From NCBI GenBank assembly GCA_018110985.1, contig JAGAWT010000028.1, forward strand, positions 1 to 64,000: a stretch of DNA of 64,000 nt. The letters run 5' to 3'. Below the pieces are notes generated by a model, which was given only the letters and a program-made list of their open reading frames with translations, was not told the DNA's origin and did no database searches. The DNA is from Oscillospiraceae bacterium. Its GTDB lineage: Bacteria; Bacillota; Clostridia; Oscillospirales; Ruminococcaceae. The position numbers and the translations under genes are program-made. This document shows, piece after piece, positions 29,950 through 39,443 of the stretch (within the stretch, counting starts at the first letter, position 1; every line of letters starts with the position of its first letter).

Positions 29950-29996
29950 GGCTTTGGCGGTCAGTCATCGGCACATTTCACAATGCTGTGCAGCTC

Positions 29997-31466
29997 TTAT
30001 TTTCTCCTGCGGGAAAGGACCAGTGCGGCAGCGCTGACACCCAGCATAAGGGCTGCAATGTCCTTGTTCCCGGTGGCGGGAACAGATGTGGTCTCTGCGG
30101 GAGCGGCAGGTACTTCGTCTGCGGCGGGGGATACGGCCTCGGCAGCGGACTGTTCGGCGGCAGGTGCTGTCTGTTCGGCAGGCAGCTCCGCACCCACGCT
30201 GGCATAAGCCTCTGCCAGCATATTCTTGGCATCTGCGGGATCTATGCCCAGCCTTGAAAGAATGGCATCCGTCACCTCGTTGTAGGTGGTGCCCTCCTCA
30301 AGACCCTCAGCCGCATCAAGAGCGTTGAAGATCTCCTTCATATTGCTGTCTATGGAGTCTATAAGGAAAGCGGAATCCTCTTCGGACATTTCCTCGCTTC
30401 CGTAAAGCTCTCTCATCTTCTGCACAAAGGAGATTATACCGTATACCTGTACATCCACAGCCTCCTCCCTTGTTATAAGACCCTTTACATAGAAATCCTT
30501 TACGATGTCGGTGTACTCGGTGAAGTTGTAGTCAAAAAGCTCCGCCATGAAGGAAGAAGGCACCAGTCCCTTTTGAAGCAGACCGTAAGCCATATCCTCC
30601 TCATTGGAATAAATGATGTTCAAAGCCTTCAGGTAATCCACGTCGGAGATCACACCCATTGACTGTGCTTCATCCAGAAAATCCCATACACTGTCAAAAA
30701 CATCAAGGCAGAGGCCGGAATAGGTGTCATTGTCCAGCTGACCCGCATCAAGGAGAGAGGTGTAGCCCTCAAGCTGACCGGAGGTGATAAATGAGCAGAG
30801 GTCTGCAAAAGTATCGAGGTCGATGGCCTCGCTTTCCAGAAGACCGGCTGCATAGCTCATACCGCCCGCACAATAGGTGCTGTACATACCAACGATGGTC
30901 TCTCCGTCAACAGCGGCGGTGTACACACACTCCATATAACGGTTCAGCACCTCAAAGAAAACGCCCTTGAAGGTATCCGCATCAAAGCCGTAGGCAGTGA
31001 TGACCTCGTTTATCTTTTCGTTTATCCTGCTGAAATAGGCAGAGGCAGCCTTGTAGTAGTCATCACGGTCGATAGTTCCCTCCACAAGGGCTGAATCTAT
31101 GGCCTTCTTGAATACATCCACTATGGCTGCACATTCTTCTGTGCTGCCCTCTGCGTAGGCCTTGCCGAAATCCTCGATGGACAGGCTCAGTGCGGTGTAA
31201 TAGAATTCGACCTGTGATTCGTCCGCATTTCCCGCATTGTCGGGCTTTTCCATGGGAGCGGAGGTCTCAGCGGGGGCTTCTTCCTTTACCTCGGCAGCAG
31301 TCTCCTCCGTGGCAGCGGTCTCCTCCTCTGCGGCAGTTTCCGCAGGGGCTGCGGTGGTGTCGGCAGGTGCTTCCTCATCCGCAAAGACAGGCATTGCTGC
31401 GGCAGATATCGTCATAAGGGCGGCAAGAGCACCGGCAGCAGTTTTAAAGAGCGTTTTCTTCTTCAT
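29997..31466 (-). CDS. Secreted, probably sortase-anchored helical protein
   Basis: 489 residues from ATG 31466, which has GGAGG 5 bases upstream. Signal peptide MKKKTLFKTAAGALAALMTISAAAMPVFADE, then an Ala/Glu/Thr-rich linker of about 65 residues. The middle (about 90-420) is predicted helical with loosely repeated units (for example LLDAGQLDNDTYSGLCLDVF, LLESEAIDLDTFADLC). The C-terminus has VPATG, a hydrophobic run and RRRK, the form of a sortase motif, so it is probably linked to the wall. Function unknown. Confidence 0.75.
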   Translation of the reverse strand: MKKKTLFKTAAGALAALMTISAAAMPVFADEEAPADTTAAPAETAAEEETAATEETAAEVKEEAPAETSAPMEKPDNAGNADESQVEFYYTALSLSIEDFGKAYAEGSTEECAAIVDVFKKAIDSALVEGTIDRDDYYKAASAYFSRINEKINEVITAYGFDADTFKGVFFEVLNRYMECVYTAAVDGETIVGMYSTYCAGGMSYAAGLLESEAIDLDTFADLCSFITSGQLEGYTSLLDAGQLDNDTYSGLCLDVFDSVWDFLDEAQSMGVISDVDYLKALNIIYSNEEDMAYGLLQKGLVPSSFMAELFDYNFTEYTDIVKDFYVKGLITREEAVDVQVYGIISFVQKMRELYGSEEMSEEDSAFLIDSIDSNMKEIFNALDAAEGLEEGTTYNEVTDAILSRLGIDPADAKNMLAEAYASVGAELPAEQTAPAAEQSAAEAVSPAADEVPAAPAETTSVPATGNKDIAALMLGVSAAALVLSRRRK

Positions 31467-31508
31467 AATATCCTCCGTGATCGGCACAAAGATGTTCATA
31501 CATTTTCT

Positions 31509-31537
31509 ATTCTATCATATACAAATATACTTGTCAA
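31509..31537 (-). promoter_or_regulatory. Promoter of the anchored helical protein
   Basis: Minus strand TTGACA (31532-31537), 17-bp spacer, TAGAAT (31509-31514). Confidence 0.85.
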
Positions 31538-31538
31538 T

Positions 31539-31579
31539 AAAGGACCCTGCAAAATTTTGTATAATTTGCAGGGTCCTTT
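31539..31579 (-). terminator. Terminator of the metK operon
   Basis: 15-bp perfect stem AAAGGACCCTGCAAA/TTTGCAGGGTCCTTT. It ends two bases before the -35 of the next minus-strand promoter. T residues on both sides suggest bidirectional action. Confidence 0.85.
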
Positions 31580-31613
31580 TGTGTAAGATCTATGTATAAA
31601 TATATAACATAAT

Positions 31614-32330
31614 TCAAAGAGGCTTCCGTCTTATATCCTCTACAACATAATCCTCCTCCGGAAGGAGGACCTCATCGCCGAAGGTGTCTGCGGAGGTATC
31701 CACATTCAGAGGTGAGTTGGAAACAGGTCTTTTTCCCTTCTGACGGGCGTTGTAGTAGTCCATGTACTTCTGCTGTTCAGCAGTAAGGACGCCCGAAACG
31801 CTGAAATTGAATTCAGGGTAGCCGGGCTTGTCTTTCAGACCTTCCATAGTGGAGAAGGCGGAGACGAAGAAGAAAGATGCCACAGCCTCTATGCCCATTA
31901 TAAGACAGAATGCGAAGGTGTTCACGGGCTTTACGGGCTCCAGTCCGAAAATGGCATTTCCCAGACAGAGTACGAACAGCAGGGAGGATATGATGCCCAT
32001 TATATGAACATATATGCTCCTTGTCTGTATCTCCGCCAGAGCGGCGAGAATGACAAACAAAGGCGCTGCCACGAGGGTGACCACGAAAATGGGGAAGTTG
32101 ATGGGACCGTTTATATCATTGTCCATCATGACCACTTCCCATGTCATAGCCACCTTATGGAGAGAAAACCACAGATATGTGTATCCCAGACTGAATACCG
32201 AAAGGACGATATTTCCGAAAAAGAGCAGGAGCCTGAAGCTTTTCACTCTCGTCCGAGCCTTGAACATCAGGAGCTGGTTCTTTGCGTACTCGCTCTCATC
32301 CTTTTCGGCGTTGGATAAATGCCTGCTCAT
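31614..32330 (-). CDS. Four-helix membrane protein downstream of metK
   Basis: 238 residues. Four predicted membrane segments between about 30 and 165 ([78 protein letters not shown]), a charged N-terminus and an acidic soluble tail. No family recognised. Its ATG overlaps the metK stop by 4 bases, so it is translationally coupled to metK. Confidence 0.75.
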   Translation of the reverse strand: MSRHLSNAEKDESEYAKNQLLMFKARTRVKSFRLLLFFGNIVLSVFSLGYTYLWFSLHKVAMTWEVVMMDNDINGPINFPIFVVTLVAAPLFVILAALAEIQTRSIYVHIMGIISSLLFVLCLGNAIFGLEPVKPVNTFAFCLIMGIEAVASFFFVSAFSTMEGLKDKPGYPEFNFSVSGVLTAEQQKYMDYYNARQKGKRPVSNSPLNVDTSADTFGDEVLLPEEDYVVEDIRRKPL

Positions 32331-33511
32331 ACCCAGTTCACAGCCTTGATGAGGTCATCTGCCCTGTCACATCTTTCCCATGCACAGCCCAGATCCTCTC
32401 TGCCCATATGACCGTAAGCAGCCAGCTTTCTGTACTGCGGCTTGCGAAGTTCAAGATCACGGATTATGGCGGCGGGGCGCAGGTCGAATACCTTTTCCAC
32501 GGCCTTTGAGAGCTCCTCGTCGGAAACTCTGCCCGTGCCGAAGCTGTCCACCATTATGGAGACGGGGTTTGCCACACCTATGGCGTATGCGAGCTGTACC
32601 TCGCACTTTTCCGCAAGGCCTGCCGCAACTATGTTCTTTGCCACATAGCGGGCTGCGTAGGCGGCACTTCTGTCCACCTTTGTGGGATCCTTTCCGGAGA
32701 AGGCACCGCCGCCGTGACGGGAGTAGCCGCCGTAGGTATCAACTATTATCTTTCTTCCGGTAAGACCGCTGTCGCCCTGAGGACCGCCCACAACGAACCT
32801 TCCGGTGGGGTTCACAAAGAAAGTGGTGTGACCCAGAAGCTCCTCCGGTATCACCTTTCTTATTACCTCCCTGATGATGTCCTCCCTTATCTTCATAAGG
32901 CTGACATCCTCGCTGTGCTGCGTGGAAACAACGATAGTGTCGATGCCTGTGGGCTTTCCGTCCTCATACTCCACGGTGACCTGTGTCTTTCCGTCGGGTC
33001 TGAGATAGGGGAGAGTGCCGTTCTTTCTGACCTCTGCCAGTCTCTTTGCCAGCTTGTGGGCAAGGGATATGGGCAGGGGCATGAGCTCCGGGGTCTCGTT
33101 GCAGGCAAAGCCGAACATCATGCCCTGGTCTCCGGCACCGGTGTCCATTTCCTCGGAAGCACCGTCTTCACGGTATTCGAGAGCCTTGTCAACGCCCATT
33201 GCGATATCGGGGGACTGGTCGTCTATGGAGGTGAGGACTGCGCAGGTATCACCGTCAAAGCCCATGCCGGCGCCGTTGTAGCCTATTTCCTTTATTACCT
33301 GGCGGGCTATCTTGGGGATATCCACATAGCAGTTGGTGGAGATCTCGCCCATGATGCTCACCATACCTGTGGTGGCTGTGGTCTCGCAGGCAACACGTCC
33401 CATTGGGTCTTCACTGAGTATGGCATCGAGAACGGCATCCGAGATCTGGTCGCAGACCTTGTCGGGATGTCCCTCTGTTACTGATTCCGATGTAAAAAGA
33501 TATCTTGACAT
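32327..33511 (-). CDS. metK: S-adenosylmethionine synthetase
   Basis: 394 residues, the normal length. It makes SAM from methionine and ATP. Signatures: [52 protein letters not shown] and [35 protein letters not shown] lies 8 bases before the ATG. The 5' leader from the promoter is only about 40 nt, so no SAM riboswitch precedes it. Confidence 0.97.
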   Translation of the reverse strand: MSRYLFTSESVTEGHPDKVCDQISDAVLDAILSEDPMGRVACETTATTGMVSIMGEISTNCYVDIPKIARQVIKEIGYNGAGMGFDGDTCAVLTSIDDQSPDIAMGVDKALEYREDGASEEMDTGAGDQGMMFGFACNETPELMPLPISLAHKLAKRLAEVRKNGTLPYLRPDGKTQVTVEYEDGKPTGIDTIVVSTQHSEDVSLMKIREDIIREVIRKVIPEELLGHTTFFVNPTGRFVVGGPQGDSGLTGRKIIVDTYGGYSRHGGGAFSGKDPTKVDRSAAYAARYVAKNIVAAGLAEKCEVQLAYAIGVANPVSIMVDSFGTGRVSDEELSKAVEKVFDLRPAAIIRDLELRKPQYRKLAAYGHMGREDLGCAWERCDRADDLIKAVNWV

Positions 33512-33557
33512 TTATGGTTTCCTCCTGTATTATGCACTTAAAAATGCTCATTCACCC

Positions 33558-33586
33558 ATTATACCATTAGTCCGCAGTGTTGTCAA
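33558..33586 (-). promoter_or_regulatory. metK promoter
   Basis: Minus strand TTGACA (33581-33586), 17-bp spacer, TATAAT (33558-33563). The spacer 33587-33697 between this and the repeat shows nothing else recognisable. Confidence 0.9.
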
Positions 33587-33697
33587 TGTATTTAAATCCT
33601 ATAACCTGTAATAATTTTGACCTATATATAAGGCGGGATACCCATATCCGACAGCGGATCTGAGACCCTGAGATGATCTGTACAGGGATAAGTGTCA

Positions 33698-33800
33698 TAC
33701 TGATCTCTGACCGATGTATAGACAAGAAACAAGCCGCAAATGCTTGGATATAAGGGGTCTGAGGCTTGGAGATCGTCTATACATCGAGGAAGGATCAGTA
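33698..33800 (+). repeat. Palindromic repeat element, copy 2
   Basis: 103 bp, same family as copy 1, flanked by TCA (33695-33697 and 33801-33803). The right TCA is the TGA stop codon of the minus-strand LRR protein. Confidence 0.92.
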
Positions 33801-34448
33801 TCAGGCATCATCCTCCGTAAAAACGGAAATGCCCCTTTCTTCAAGCCTTTTTCTGTCCTCCTCTGTGATGCTCCCCAGCTTTACGGCTTTCAGGGACGGC
33901 ATATCGTACAGAGGGGACAGGTCTGTAACGGAGGTGTCGGTGATATCCAGCTTTTCGAGGGAGGCAAGTCCTTTCAGGGGGGACAGGTCGCTCACCAGAC
34001 AGCCCCTTATATCAAGGCTTTTCAGCTTATCAAGCCCCGACAGGAAGGATATGTCCCGCACATAGGTGCAGCCTGTGTACTCATTCTCTATGCTTTTTAT
34101 CTGCACTGCAAGGGATGCGCTGTCGGCGGGGATAGTTCCCTTTTCGGCTTCTGCATACACATTTTTCAGTGCCTGATAACGGGCGGGGCGGAGGGTCAGG
34201 TTTTCCAGCCTTTCAAAGGACGAGATGTTTTTTATCCCCTCATCCGAAAAAGCGTAGACCGTCACATCCCTTGAACCGGCGGAGTAGAATTCTCCGTCTA
34301 TGTTGATGAGCCTGTTTTCAAAGCCCCCGATAACAAGGTGAAAAAGGACAAAGACACCTGCCAGAAGCATGACCGCAAAGATCATGCCGCCGATCCCCTT
34401 TTTGGCGGGGGTATCGTTCTGCACGCCCCTATTCAAGTTTTCATCCAT
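33801..34448 (-). CDS. Membrane-anchored leucine-rich repeat protein
   Basis: 215 residues. One membrane segment near the N-terminus (GGMIFAVMLLAGVFVLFHLVIGG), then an extracellular part. Residues about 130-195 hold three internalin-type LRRs (LDKLKSLDIRGCLVSDLSPLKGLASLEKLDITDTSVTDLSPLYDM in outline). Likely a surface protein for protein or glycan contact. Its start overlaps the radical SAM gene by 8 bases. The stop codon coincides with the triplet flanking repeat copy 2. Confidence 0.78.
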   Translation of the reverse strand: MDENLNRGVQNDTPAKKGIGGMIFAVMLLAGVFVLFHLVIGGFENRLINIDGEFYSAGSRDVTVYAFSDEGIKNISSFERLENLTLRPARYQALKNVYAEAEKGTIPADSASLAVQIKSIENEYTGCTYVRDISFLSGLDKLKSLDIRGCLVSDLSPLKGLASLEKLDITDTSVTDLSPLYDMPSLKAVKLGSITEEDRKRLEERGISVFTEDDA

Positions 34449-35373
34449 TGTACAGATCCCCCTGGCAGAAGCCGTTTTTTGCCATCAGCTTGTCGATCTC
34501 GTTCATTACACAGAATTTTTTCAGGCTCCACAGGGGGGCTATGAGCTCATCCCTTGCACCGTCGCCCGTTATCCTGCCTATGACAAAGGAGGGGGGCAGC
34601 AGGCGGAGCTGTGAAACGGTCACATCCGCATATTCTTCAAGGGAAAGGGTCTCAAACTCACCTCTGCCGTAGCTTTGGGCAAGGGCGGTGTTTTTCAGCA
34701 CATGGAGCAGGTGTATCTTGACGCCGAAGAGGGGTAGCCCTGAAAGCTCTGCTGCGGTTTCGAGCATCATATCCCTGTTTTCTCCGGGCAGACCGTTTAT
34801 TATGTGCGCCACAACATTTATTCCCCTCCGGCTGAGTCTGCGGACGCAGTCCTTGAAGTCATCATAGGTGTGAAGGCGGTTGAGAGCGGCATTTATATCA
34901 TCATGGACGGTCTGGAGCCCCAGCTCCACCGTGAGAAAGGTCTTTCGGGATAGAGACTGAAGAAAGTCCGCACATTCGTCGCTGACACAGTCCGGTCTTG
35001 TGGAAAGGGCTATGCCTACGGTATCGGGAAAGGAAAGGGCTTCTTCGGTCATGGCTCTTATCTTTTCCGTGGGGGCGTAGGTATTGGAGTTTGCCTGAAA
35101 ATACGGGATGAACTTACCCTGCCATTTTCTTTCCATGACACGGCGTACATCATCAAACTGCTCTCTCAGAGGCTTTTCGGGGTCTCCCGCAAAGCGGGCG
35201 CTCCCCGCACTGCAGAAGGCACAGCCTCCCGTGCCCTTCCGCCCGTCTATGTTGGGGCAGCTAAAGCCCGCATTGAGGGGTATCTTCATCACCTTGCAGC
35301 CGAATCTGTGCCTCAGGTAATAGTCCTGTGTGTGGTATCTTTTGTTGGTATCGGAATACTGGAAACTGTTCAT
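34441..35373 (-). CDS. Radical SAM protein of the YhcC/TIGR01212 family
   Basis: 310 residues from ATG 35373; an alternative ATG at 35415 would begin within the triplet beside repeat copy 3. The cluster-binding region GFSCPNIDGRKGTGGCAFC has the YhcC-type Cys spacing, preceded by YYLRHRFGCKVMKIPLN. Further family motifs are YFQANSNTYAP, STRPDC, LTVELGLQTVHD and HIINGLPGE. It is a cytoplasmic 4Fe-4S/SAM enzyme of unassigned reaction. It is followed by the LRR gene. Ribosome site is weak for either start. Confidence 0.85.
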   Translation of the reverse strand: MNSFQYSDTNKRYHTQDYYLRHRFGCKVMKIPLNAGFSCPNIDGRKGTGGCAFCSAGSARFAGDPEKPLREQFDDVRRVMERKWQGKFIPYFQANSNTYAPTEKIRAMTEEALSFPDTVGIALSTRPDCVSDECADFLQSLSRKTFLTVELGLQTVHDDINAALNRLHTYDDFKDCVRRLSRRGINVVAHIINGLPGENRDMMLETAAELSGLPLFGVKIHLLHVLKNTALAQSYGRGEFETLSLEEYADVTVSQLRLLPPSFVIGRITGDGARDELIAPLWSLKKFCVMNEIDKLMAKNGFCQGDLYNG

Positions 35374-35417
35374 ATATCTCTGTATGATAACGGTGTTTGG
35401 GGGCGGCGTATACATTA

Positions 35418-35520
35418 TACTGATTTCTGACCGATGTATAGACAAGAAACAAGCCGCAAATGCTTGAATATAAGGGATTTGAGGCTTGGAGATCGTCTAT
35501 ACATCGAGGAAGAATTAGTA
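35418..35520 (+). repeat. Palindromic repeat element, copy 3
   Basis: 103 bp, flanked by TTA (35415-35417 and 35521-35523). Its ends read TACTGATT and AATTAGTA, so the pair at position 8 has switched from C-G to T-A on both arms. It lies just upstream of the radical SAM gene. Confidence 0.92.
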
Positions 35521-35606
35521 TTACACGGCACGATGATGCCGACTTAATAAATTATCCCGTTTTTCTGAGAAAACGGGATAATAAGAATTTCTCTGTTTTG
35601 GGGAGA

Positions 35607-36347
35607 TCACCTGAATCTTCTTCTGGTGTTGATGATGAAATAAGCTATACCGCCTATCACTATAACAGCCAGAACTATGAAAAGTCCTATGGAAAGAGCG
35701 GAAAGGCCTGCATTGGGCTTTTCTGCAAGAGAGGTGTCCACATCGCCTATGTTGGGCATCTTGTTGCCGTAGTTGTCGGTGATAACGATGTCGTCCACAT
35801 AGCATACCCAGTCATCGTAGGAGGAGGTTATGGGAAGGGAAATGCCTATCTTCGTGTTCTGTATGCCTGCGGGCACCGTAAGAGTGCATTTGAGGTAGGA
35901 ATCGGGGAAAGCGGTGGATATACCGGAGGTGACCCACTGTTCGCCGTCGGAGAAAAGCACCAGCGAATCGGCTTTCTTGGCTACTTTCTTGTTCACCTTT
36001 ACGCCAACGGTGACGGTATAGCCGCCAAAGGTCTCAAGGCCAAGATCCGCAGCGTCTATATAGAAACCGCCGTACTGGTTCGTAACATCGTTTGTGAAGG
36101 ACTCTCTCATTTCAAGGCAGCGGCCGGCAAGGGCGCCTGTGTCGGAAATGTTGAGAGTGAGGTTCGTATCGGAGGCATTGCCGAAGGAATGTACATAAGA
36201 AAGCGACTTGTTGGTGTCAAAGGCAAAGGTGGCGGCATCATTTTTCGTGGCCGTAGCTGTCGCGGTGGTCTCCGCAAAAACGGCGGAACCCGTGGTCAGC
36301 AGTGCGGCAGCGGCAAGAAAAGCGGCTGCAAGCTTTTTTATTATCAT
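35607..36347 (-). CDS. Secreted beta-rich protein with C-terminal membrane anchor
   Basis: 246 residues from ATG 36347 (GGAGGGAAA upstream). Signal peptide MIIKKLAAAFLAAAALLTTGSAVFAE, an Ala/Thr-rich spacer, then about 150 residues of probable beta-sandwich resembling carbohydrate-binding modules (GGFYIDAADLGLETFGGYTVTVGVKV, DDWVCYVDDIVITDNYG). A single C-terminal helix (ALSIGLFIVLAVIVIGGIAYFII) with RRRFR tail anchors it. It is organised like the protein at 39444-40250. Ligand unknown. Confidence 0.72.
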   Translation of the reverse strand: MIIKKLAAAFLAAAALLTTGSAVFAETTATATATKNDAATFAFDTNKSLSYVHSFGNASDTNLTLNISDTGALAGRCLEMRESFTNDVTNQYGGFYIDAADLGLETFGGYTVTVGVKVNKKVAKKADSLVLFSDGEQWVTSGISTAFPDSYLKCTLTVPAGIQNTKIGISLPITSSYDDWVCYVDDIVITDNYGNKMPNIGDVDTSLAEKPNAGLSALSIGLFIVLAVIVIGGIAYFIINTRRRFR

Positions 36348-36428
36348 CAGAATTTCCCTCCGAAAACTTTTTCTGTGGGGTCTCTCATCCCCCGCGGGCA
36401 GTGTTCTGTGTATACTGCACACATATAT

Positions 36429-36457
36429 ATTTTAAACTATTATTTTTCGTTTGTCAA
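36429..36457 (-). promoter_or_regulatory. Promoter of the anchored beta-rich protein
   Basis: Minus strand TTGACA (36452-36457), 17-bp spacer, TAAAAT (36429-36434). Confidence 0.85.
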
Positions 36458-36564
36458 TAACTTTTGTGAAATTTGTGATATTGTACACCCTGCAGCAGGT
36501 TTCCTTATTTATTTTTTATGGTGGGGTCGGAGAACATACCTTCAAAAGCCCTCTGAACAACGTT

Positions 36565-37161
36565 CTAATCGCCGTCCTTTCCCGTCTTGACATAGAAGGC
36601 AGGAGTCTCAAAGTCCGCAGATGCCATTATTTCGTCTGCTTCCTCTCTTTTCTTCCTGTTTTTGGCTCTGTTCTGCATAACATAATATACCGCTCCGCCT
36701 ATGCTCAGGAAAATGCACAGCAGCATGGTCACCCACCACGGAAGCTTGTTAAGAAAGGTGCTCAGCACCACCCACAGTGCTATTATCGCCCCTATAACGC
36801 ATGATATTACACGCTTTTTGTCTATACAGTCCATGTCCCGTGGGTAGTCCGCCCACGGCTGACACCTGCCGCAGTGCTCACAGGCTATCTTTGTACCTCT
36901 CAGGATAGAATCTTCAAACCTGCGGTTCTTTAAAGCCTCCGCCGTATTTCGTACAGTTTCTCTTATGTCCGTGCCTGCCTGCTTTTGCGCACGGGCGGCG
37001 GCAGTGTCCGAACCGATACCGTAGGGCGCTTTCTTTGTGGCTTTTGTAACGATACTTCCTTTGTAAAAAATTTCCGCACCGCAGAAAGGACACCTGAATT
37101 TTACACCGTAATTTACTGTTGCGGTGGAGCTGTAGTTTTTTGAATAGTAGTAAAAGAACAT
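36565..37161 (-). CDS. Zinc-ribbon membrane protein, paralogue A
   Basis: 198 residues. Two CxxC pairs: FRCPFCG near residue 23 and IACEHCGRCQPWADYPRD near 93, together a split zinc ribbon. Two membrane helices follow (about 118-160), then a charged tail KKREEADEIMASADFETP. GGGGG precedes the ATG. It is a tandem paralogue of the next gene; both keep the CPFCG, PWADYPRD and ADFETP blocks. Function unknown. Confidence 0.78.
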   Translation of the reverse strand: MFFYYYSKNYSSTATVNYGVKFRCPFCGAEIFYKGSIVTKATKKAPYGIGSDTAAARAQKQAGTDIRETVRNTAEALKNRRFEDSILRGTKIACEHCGRCQPWADYPRDMDCIDKKRVISCVIGAIIALWVVLSTFLNKLPWWVTMLLCIFLSIGGAVYYVMQNRAKNRKKREEADEIMASADFETPAFYVKTGKDGD

Positions 37162-37236
37162 CTTTTCCCCCGAAATGTCATGAGATTATTGCGGCAGTGT
37201 GCCTGTCTGCACTGCTGTGCGGTGAAAGCTCCCTGC

Positions 37237-37836
37237 TCAGCGGCTGTCGGAGCTGTCGGTCTTGATGTAGAGTACAGGCGTTTCAAAATCGGCAGATCCC
37301 ATTATCCTGTCGGCTTCTTCTCTTTTCTTCCTGTTTTCCTTTGCCTTGCGTTTTATATAGACCATAGCACCGCATACACTGAGTACAAGGCTCAGCATGG
37401 GAGCGATGTACATAGAGTAGCGCATAAACGGAATGACAATGTTTATAATTATCCATATAGGGAGCCATGCGGCAAGCACTGCAATTATAACCTTAACATA
37501 GCTTACTCCGTCCTCGTCACGGGGATAATCCGCCCATGGCTGAGTTTTGTGGCAGTGTTTGCATATTATTCCCTTGTCACGGAGAAATGTGTCCATGAAC
37601 CTGTGCTCTCTGAGGGCACCAGCCGTACCGTTGACGGAGTTCCTCAGATCTCTGTCGGCTCTGTATCTCGCACGGGACGGGGCGCTGTCTTCCTTAAAGC
37701 CGTAGGGGGCTGTTTCGGTGACCTTTGTTTTAAACTTCCCTCTGTAAAAATTTTCCGTACCGCAGAAAGGACACTTGAACCCGACACCGTAATTTACCTC
37801 TGATTCGGAGGTGAAATCCTTCTGATAGTATAACAT
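37237..37836 (-). CDS. Zinc-ribbon membrane protein, paralogue B
   Basis: 199 residues, same layout as paralogue A: FKCPFCG, CKHCHKTQPWADYPRD, two membrane helices (IIAVLAAWLPIWIIINIVIPF, IAPMLSLVLSVCGAMVYI) and the tail KKREEADRIMGSADFETP. A duplication produced the pair. A perfect 16-bp tandem repeat (37831-37846 and 37847-37862) covers the start codon and ribosome site. Confidence 0.78.
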   Translation of the reverse strand: MLYYQKDFTSESEVNYGVGFKCPFCGTENFYRGKFKTKVTETAPYGFKEDSAPSRARYRADRDLRNSVNGTAGALREHRFMDTFLRDKGIICKHCHKTQPWADYPRDEDGVSYVKVIIAVLAAWLPIWIIINIVIPFMRYSMYIAPMLSLVLSVCGAMVYIKRKAKENRKKREEADRIMGSADFETPVLYIKTDSSDSR

Positions 37837-37890
37837 AGTCTTTACCTAACATAGTCTTTACCGTATTTTGGAATTTATACAATATATATC

Positions 37891-37919
37891 ATATTAACAT
37901 ATGTTTTTCATGTTGTCAA
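37891..37919 (-). promoter_or_regulatory. Promoter of the zinc-ribbon pair
   Basis: Minus strand TTGACA (37914-37919), 17-bp spacer, TAATAT (37891-37896). Confidence 0.8.
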
Positions 37920-37968
37920 CTATTCGGATAATAAACAGCTCTGCACAAAAATTTACACAAAATTTATG

Positions 37969-37997
37969 TTGATTTTTCCGAAAAACTGTGATATACT
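37969..37997 (+). promoter_or_regulatory. Promoter of the phenylacetate-CoA ligase gene
   Basis: TTGATT (37969-37974), 17-bp spacer, TATACT (37992-37997). Confidence 0.75.
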
Positions 37998-38031
37998 CTT
38001 AAAGGATATTTTTTTGACGGAGGTAATCTGC

Positions 38032-39327
38032 ATGGCTTACTGGAATGAATCTGTAGAATGTATGTCTCGTGAGGATATGAAAGCCTTACAGAGTGAAAGA
38101 CTTGTAAAACAGGTAAAGTATGTTTATGAAAACGTTCCTTATTATAAGGATCTTATGGACAAAAAGGGCGTGTCCCCCTCCGATATAAAGGATGTGGACG
38201 ACCTGAGCAAACTCCCCTTCCTTTCCAAGGCGGACCTGAGGGATGCCTATCCCTACGGTATGCTTGCCCGTCCTCTTTCCGACTGTGTGCGCATACAGTC
38301 CACATCGGGCACCACAGGCAGAAGAGTTGTGGCTTTCTATACCCAGAACGACATCGATATGTGGGAGAACTGCTGTGCAAGAGCCATAGTTGCGGCAGGA
38401 GGCACCAACGAGGATGTGTGCCAGGTATGCTACGGATACGGTCTGTTCACGGGCGGCCCCGGTCTCAACGGCGGTTCCCACAAGGTAGGCTGCCTTACCC
38501 TCCCCATGTCCTCCGGCAATACAAAGAGACAGATACAGTTCATGATGGATCTGAAGTCCACCATACTCTGCTGCACTCCCTCCTATGCTGCCTATCTGGG
38601 AGAGACCCTTTACGACATGGGCTACACCACCAACGACATACATCTTAAAGCAGGCATTTTCGGTGCAGAGCCCTGGACAGAGGAAATGCGCCGTTCCATC
38701 GAGAAGTCACTGGGGATAAAGGCTTATGATATCTACGGCCTTACGGAGACCAGCGGTCCGGGCGTTGCATTCGAGTGCTGCGAGCAGAACGGTATGCACA
38801 TAAACGAGGATAATTTCATACCCGAGATCATAGACCCCGAAACAGGCGAGGTGCTTCCCGAGGGCACAGAGGGAGAACTGGTGTTCACCAGCATCACCAA
38901 GGAGGCGTTCCCTCTGCTGCGCTACCGCACCAGAGACCTTTGCGTGCTCACAAGGGGCAAGTGCTCCTGCGGGCGCACTCTCATAAAGATGTGCAAGCCC
39001 AAGGGTCGAAGCGACGACATGATGATAATCAGGGGCGTAAACGTGTTCCCCAGCCAGATAGAGACCGTTCTCATCGAAAAGGGCTACACTCCCAATTACC
39101 AGATATTCGTAGACCGTGTGAACAATGTGGACACTCTCGACATCAACTGCGAGGTGCCCGAGGGCGTTTCCGACTACGAGATACCCGAGAAGGAACATTC
39201 TCTTGCAAAGTCCATCAAGCATATGCTGGGCATCACTCCCAAGGTGCATCTTGTGCCTGCAAAGACCATAACCAGGAGCGAGGGCAAGGCAGTGAGGGTG
39301 ATAGACAGGAGAAAGCTCATAGACTGA
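38032..39327 (+). CDS. paaK: Phenylacetate-CoA ligase family protein
   Basis: 431 residues, the PaaK length. It activates an aryl acid, typically phenylacetate, to its CoA ester with ATP. Motifs: QSTSGTTGRRVVAFYT (P-loop), AEPWTEEMR, YDIYGLTETSGPG, LLRYRTRDLC, GRSDDMMIIRGVNVFPSQIE and the C-terminal TRSEGKAVRVIDRR with the catalytic Lys. ATG 38032 has GGAGG 8 bases upstream. In anaerobic gut bacteria such ligases often work with an indolepyruvate:ferredoxin oxidoreductase to make aromatic amino acids from aryl acids; that partner is not in this window, so the role is inferred. Confidence 0.9.
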   Translation: MAYWNESVECMSREDMKALQSERLVKQVKYVYENVPYYKDLMDKKGVSPSDIKDVDDLSKLPFLSKADLRDAYPYGMLARPLSDCVRIQSTSGTTGRRVVAFYTQNDIDMWENCCARAIVAAGGTNEDVCQVCYGYGLFTGGPGLNGGSHKVGCLTLPMSSGNTKRQIQFMMDLKSTILCCTPSYAAYLGETLYDMGYTTNDIHLKAGIFGAEPWTEEMRRSIEKSLGIKAYDIYGLTETSGPGVAFECCEQNGMHINEDNFIPEIIDPETGEVLPEGTEGELVFTSITKEAFPLLRYRTRDLCVLTRGKCSCGRTLIKMCKPKGRSDDMMIIRGVNVFPSQIETVLIEKGYTPNYQIFVDRVNNVDTLDINCEVPEGVSDYEIPEKEHSLAKSIKHMLGITPKVHLVPAKTITRSEGKAVRVIDRRKLID

Positions 39328-39359
39328 TACAGTCGGCTCTGAAATTATTGATAATGTGA

Positions 39360-39388
39360 TTGACAAACCCGTTTTTTTGTGTTACAAT
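39360..39388 (+). promoter_or_regulatory. Promoter of the anchored protein/GH74 operon
   Basis: TTGACA (39360-39365), 17-bp spacer, TACAAT (39383-39388), then an AAATGG/CCATTT hairpin in the leader. Confidence 0.88.
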
Positions 39389-39443
39389 TTAAATGGTATT
39401 CTGATGCCATTTGAAAGTACACAATTAAACGGGGGCGTTTTTT

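Noticed and set aside
29809-30207. ORF on the plus strand opposite the anchored helical protein
   Set aside because: It begins inside a terminator stem and lies antisense to a well supported gene; Ala/Ser-rich content is a shadow of the other strand.
33512-33697. SAM riboswitch upstream of metK
   Set aside because: The promoter lies about 45 bases from the start codon, which leaves too little leader for a SAM aptamer, and no SAM-I motif is seen further up.
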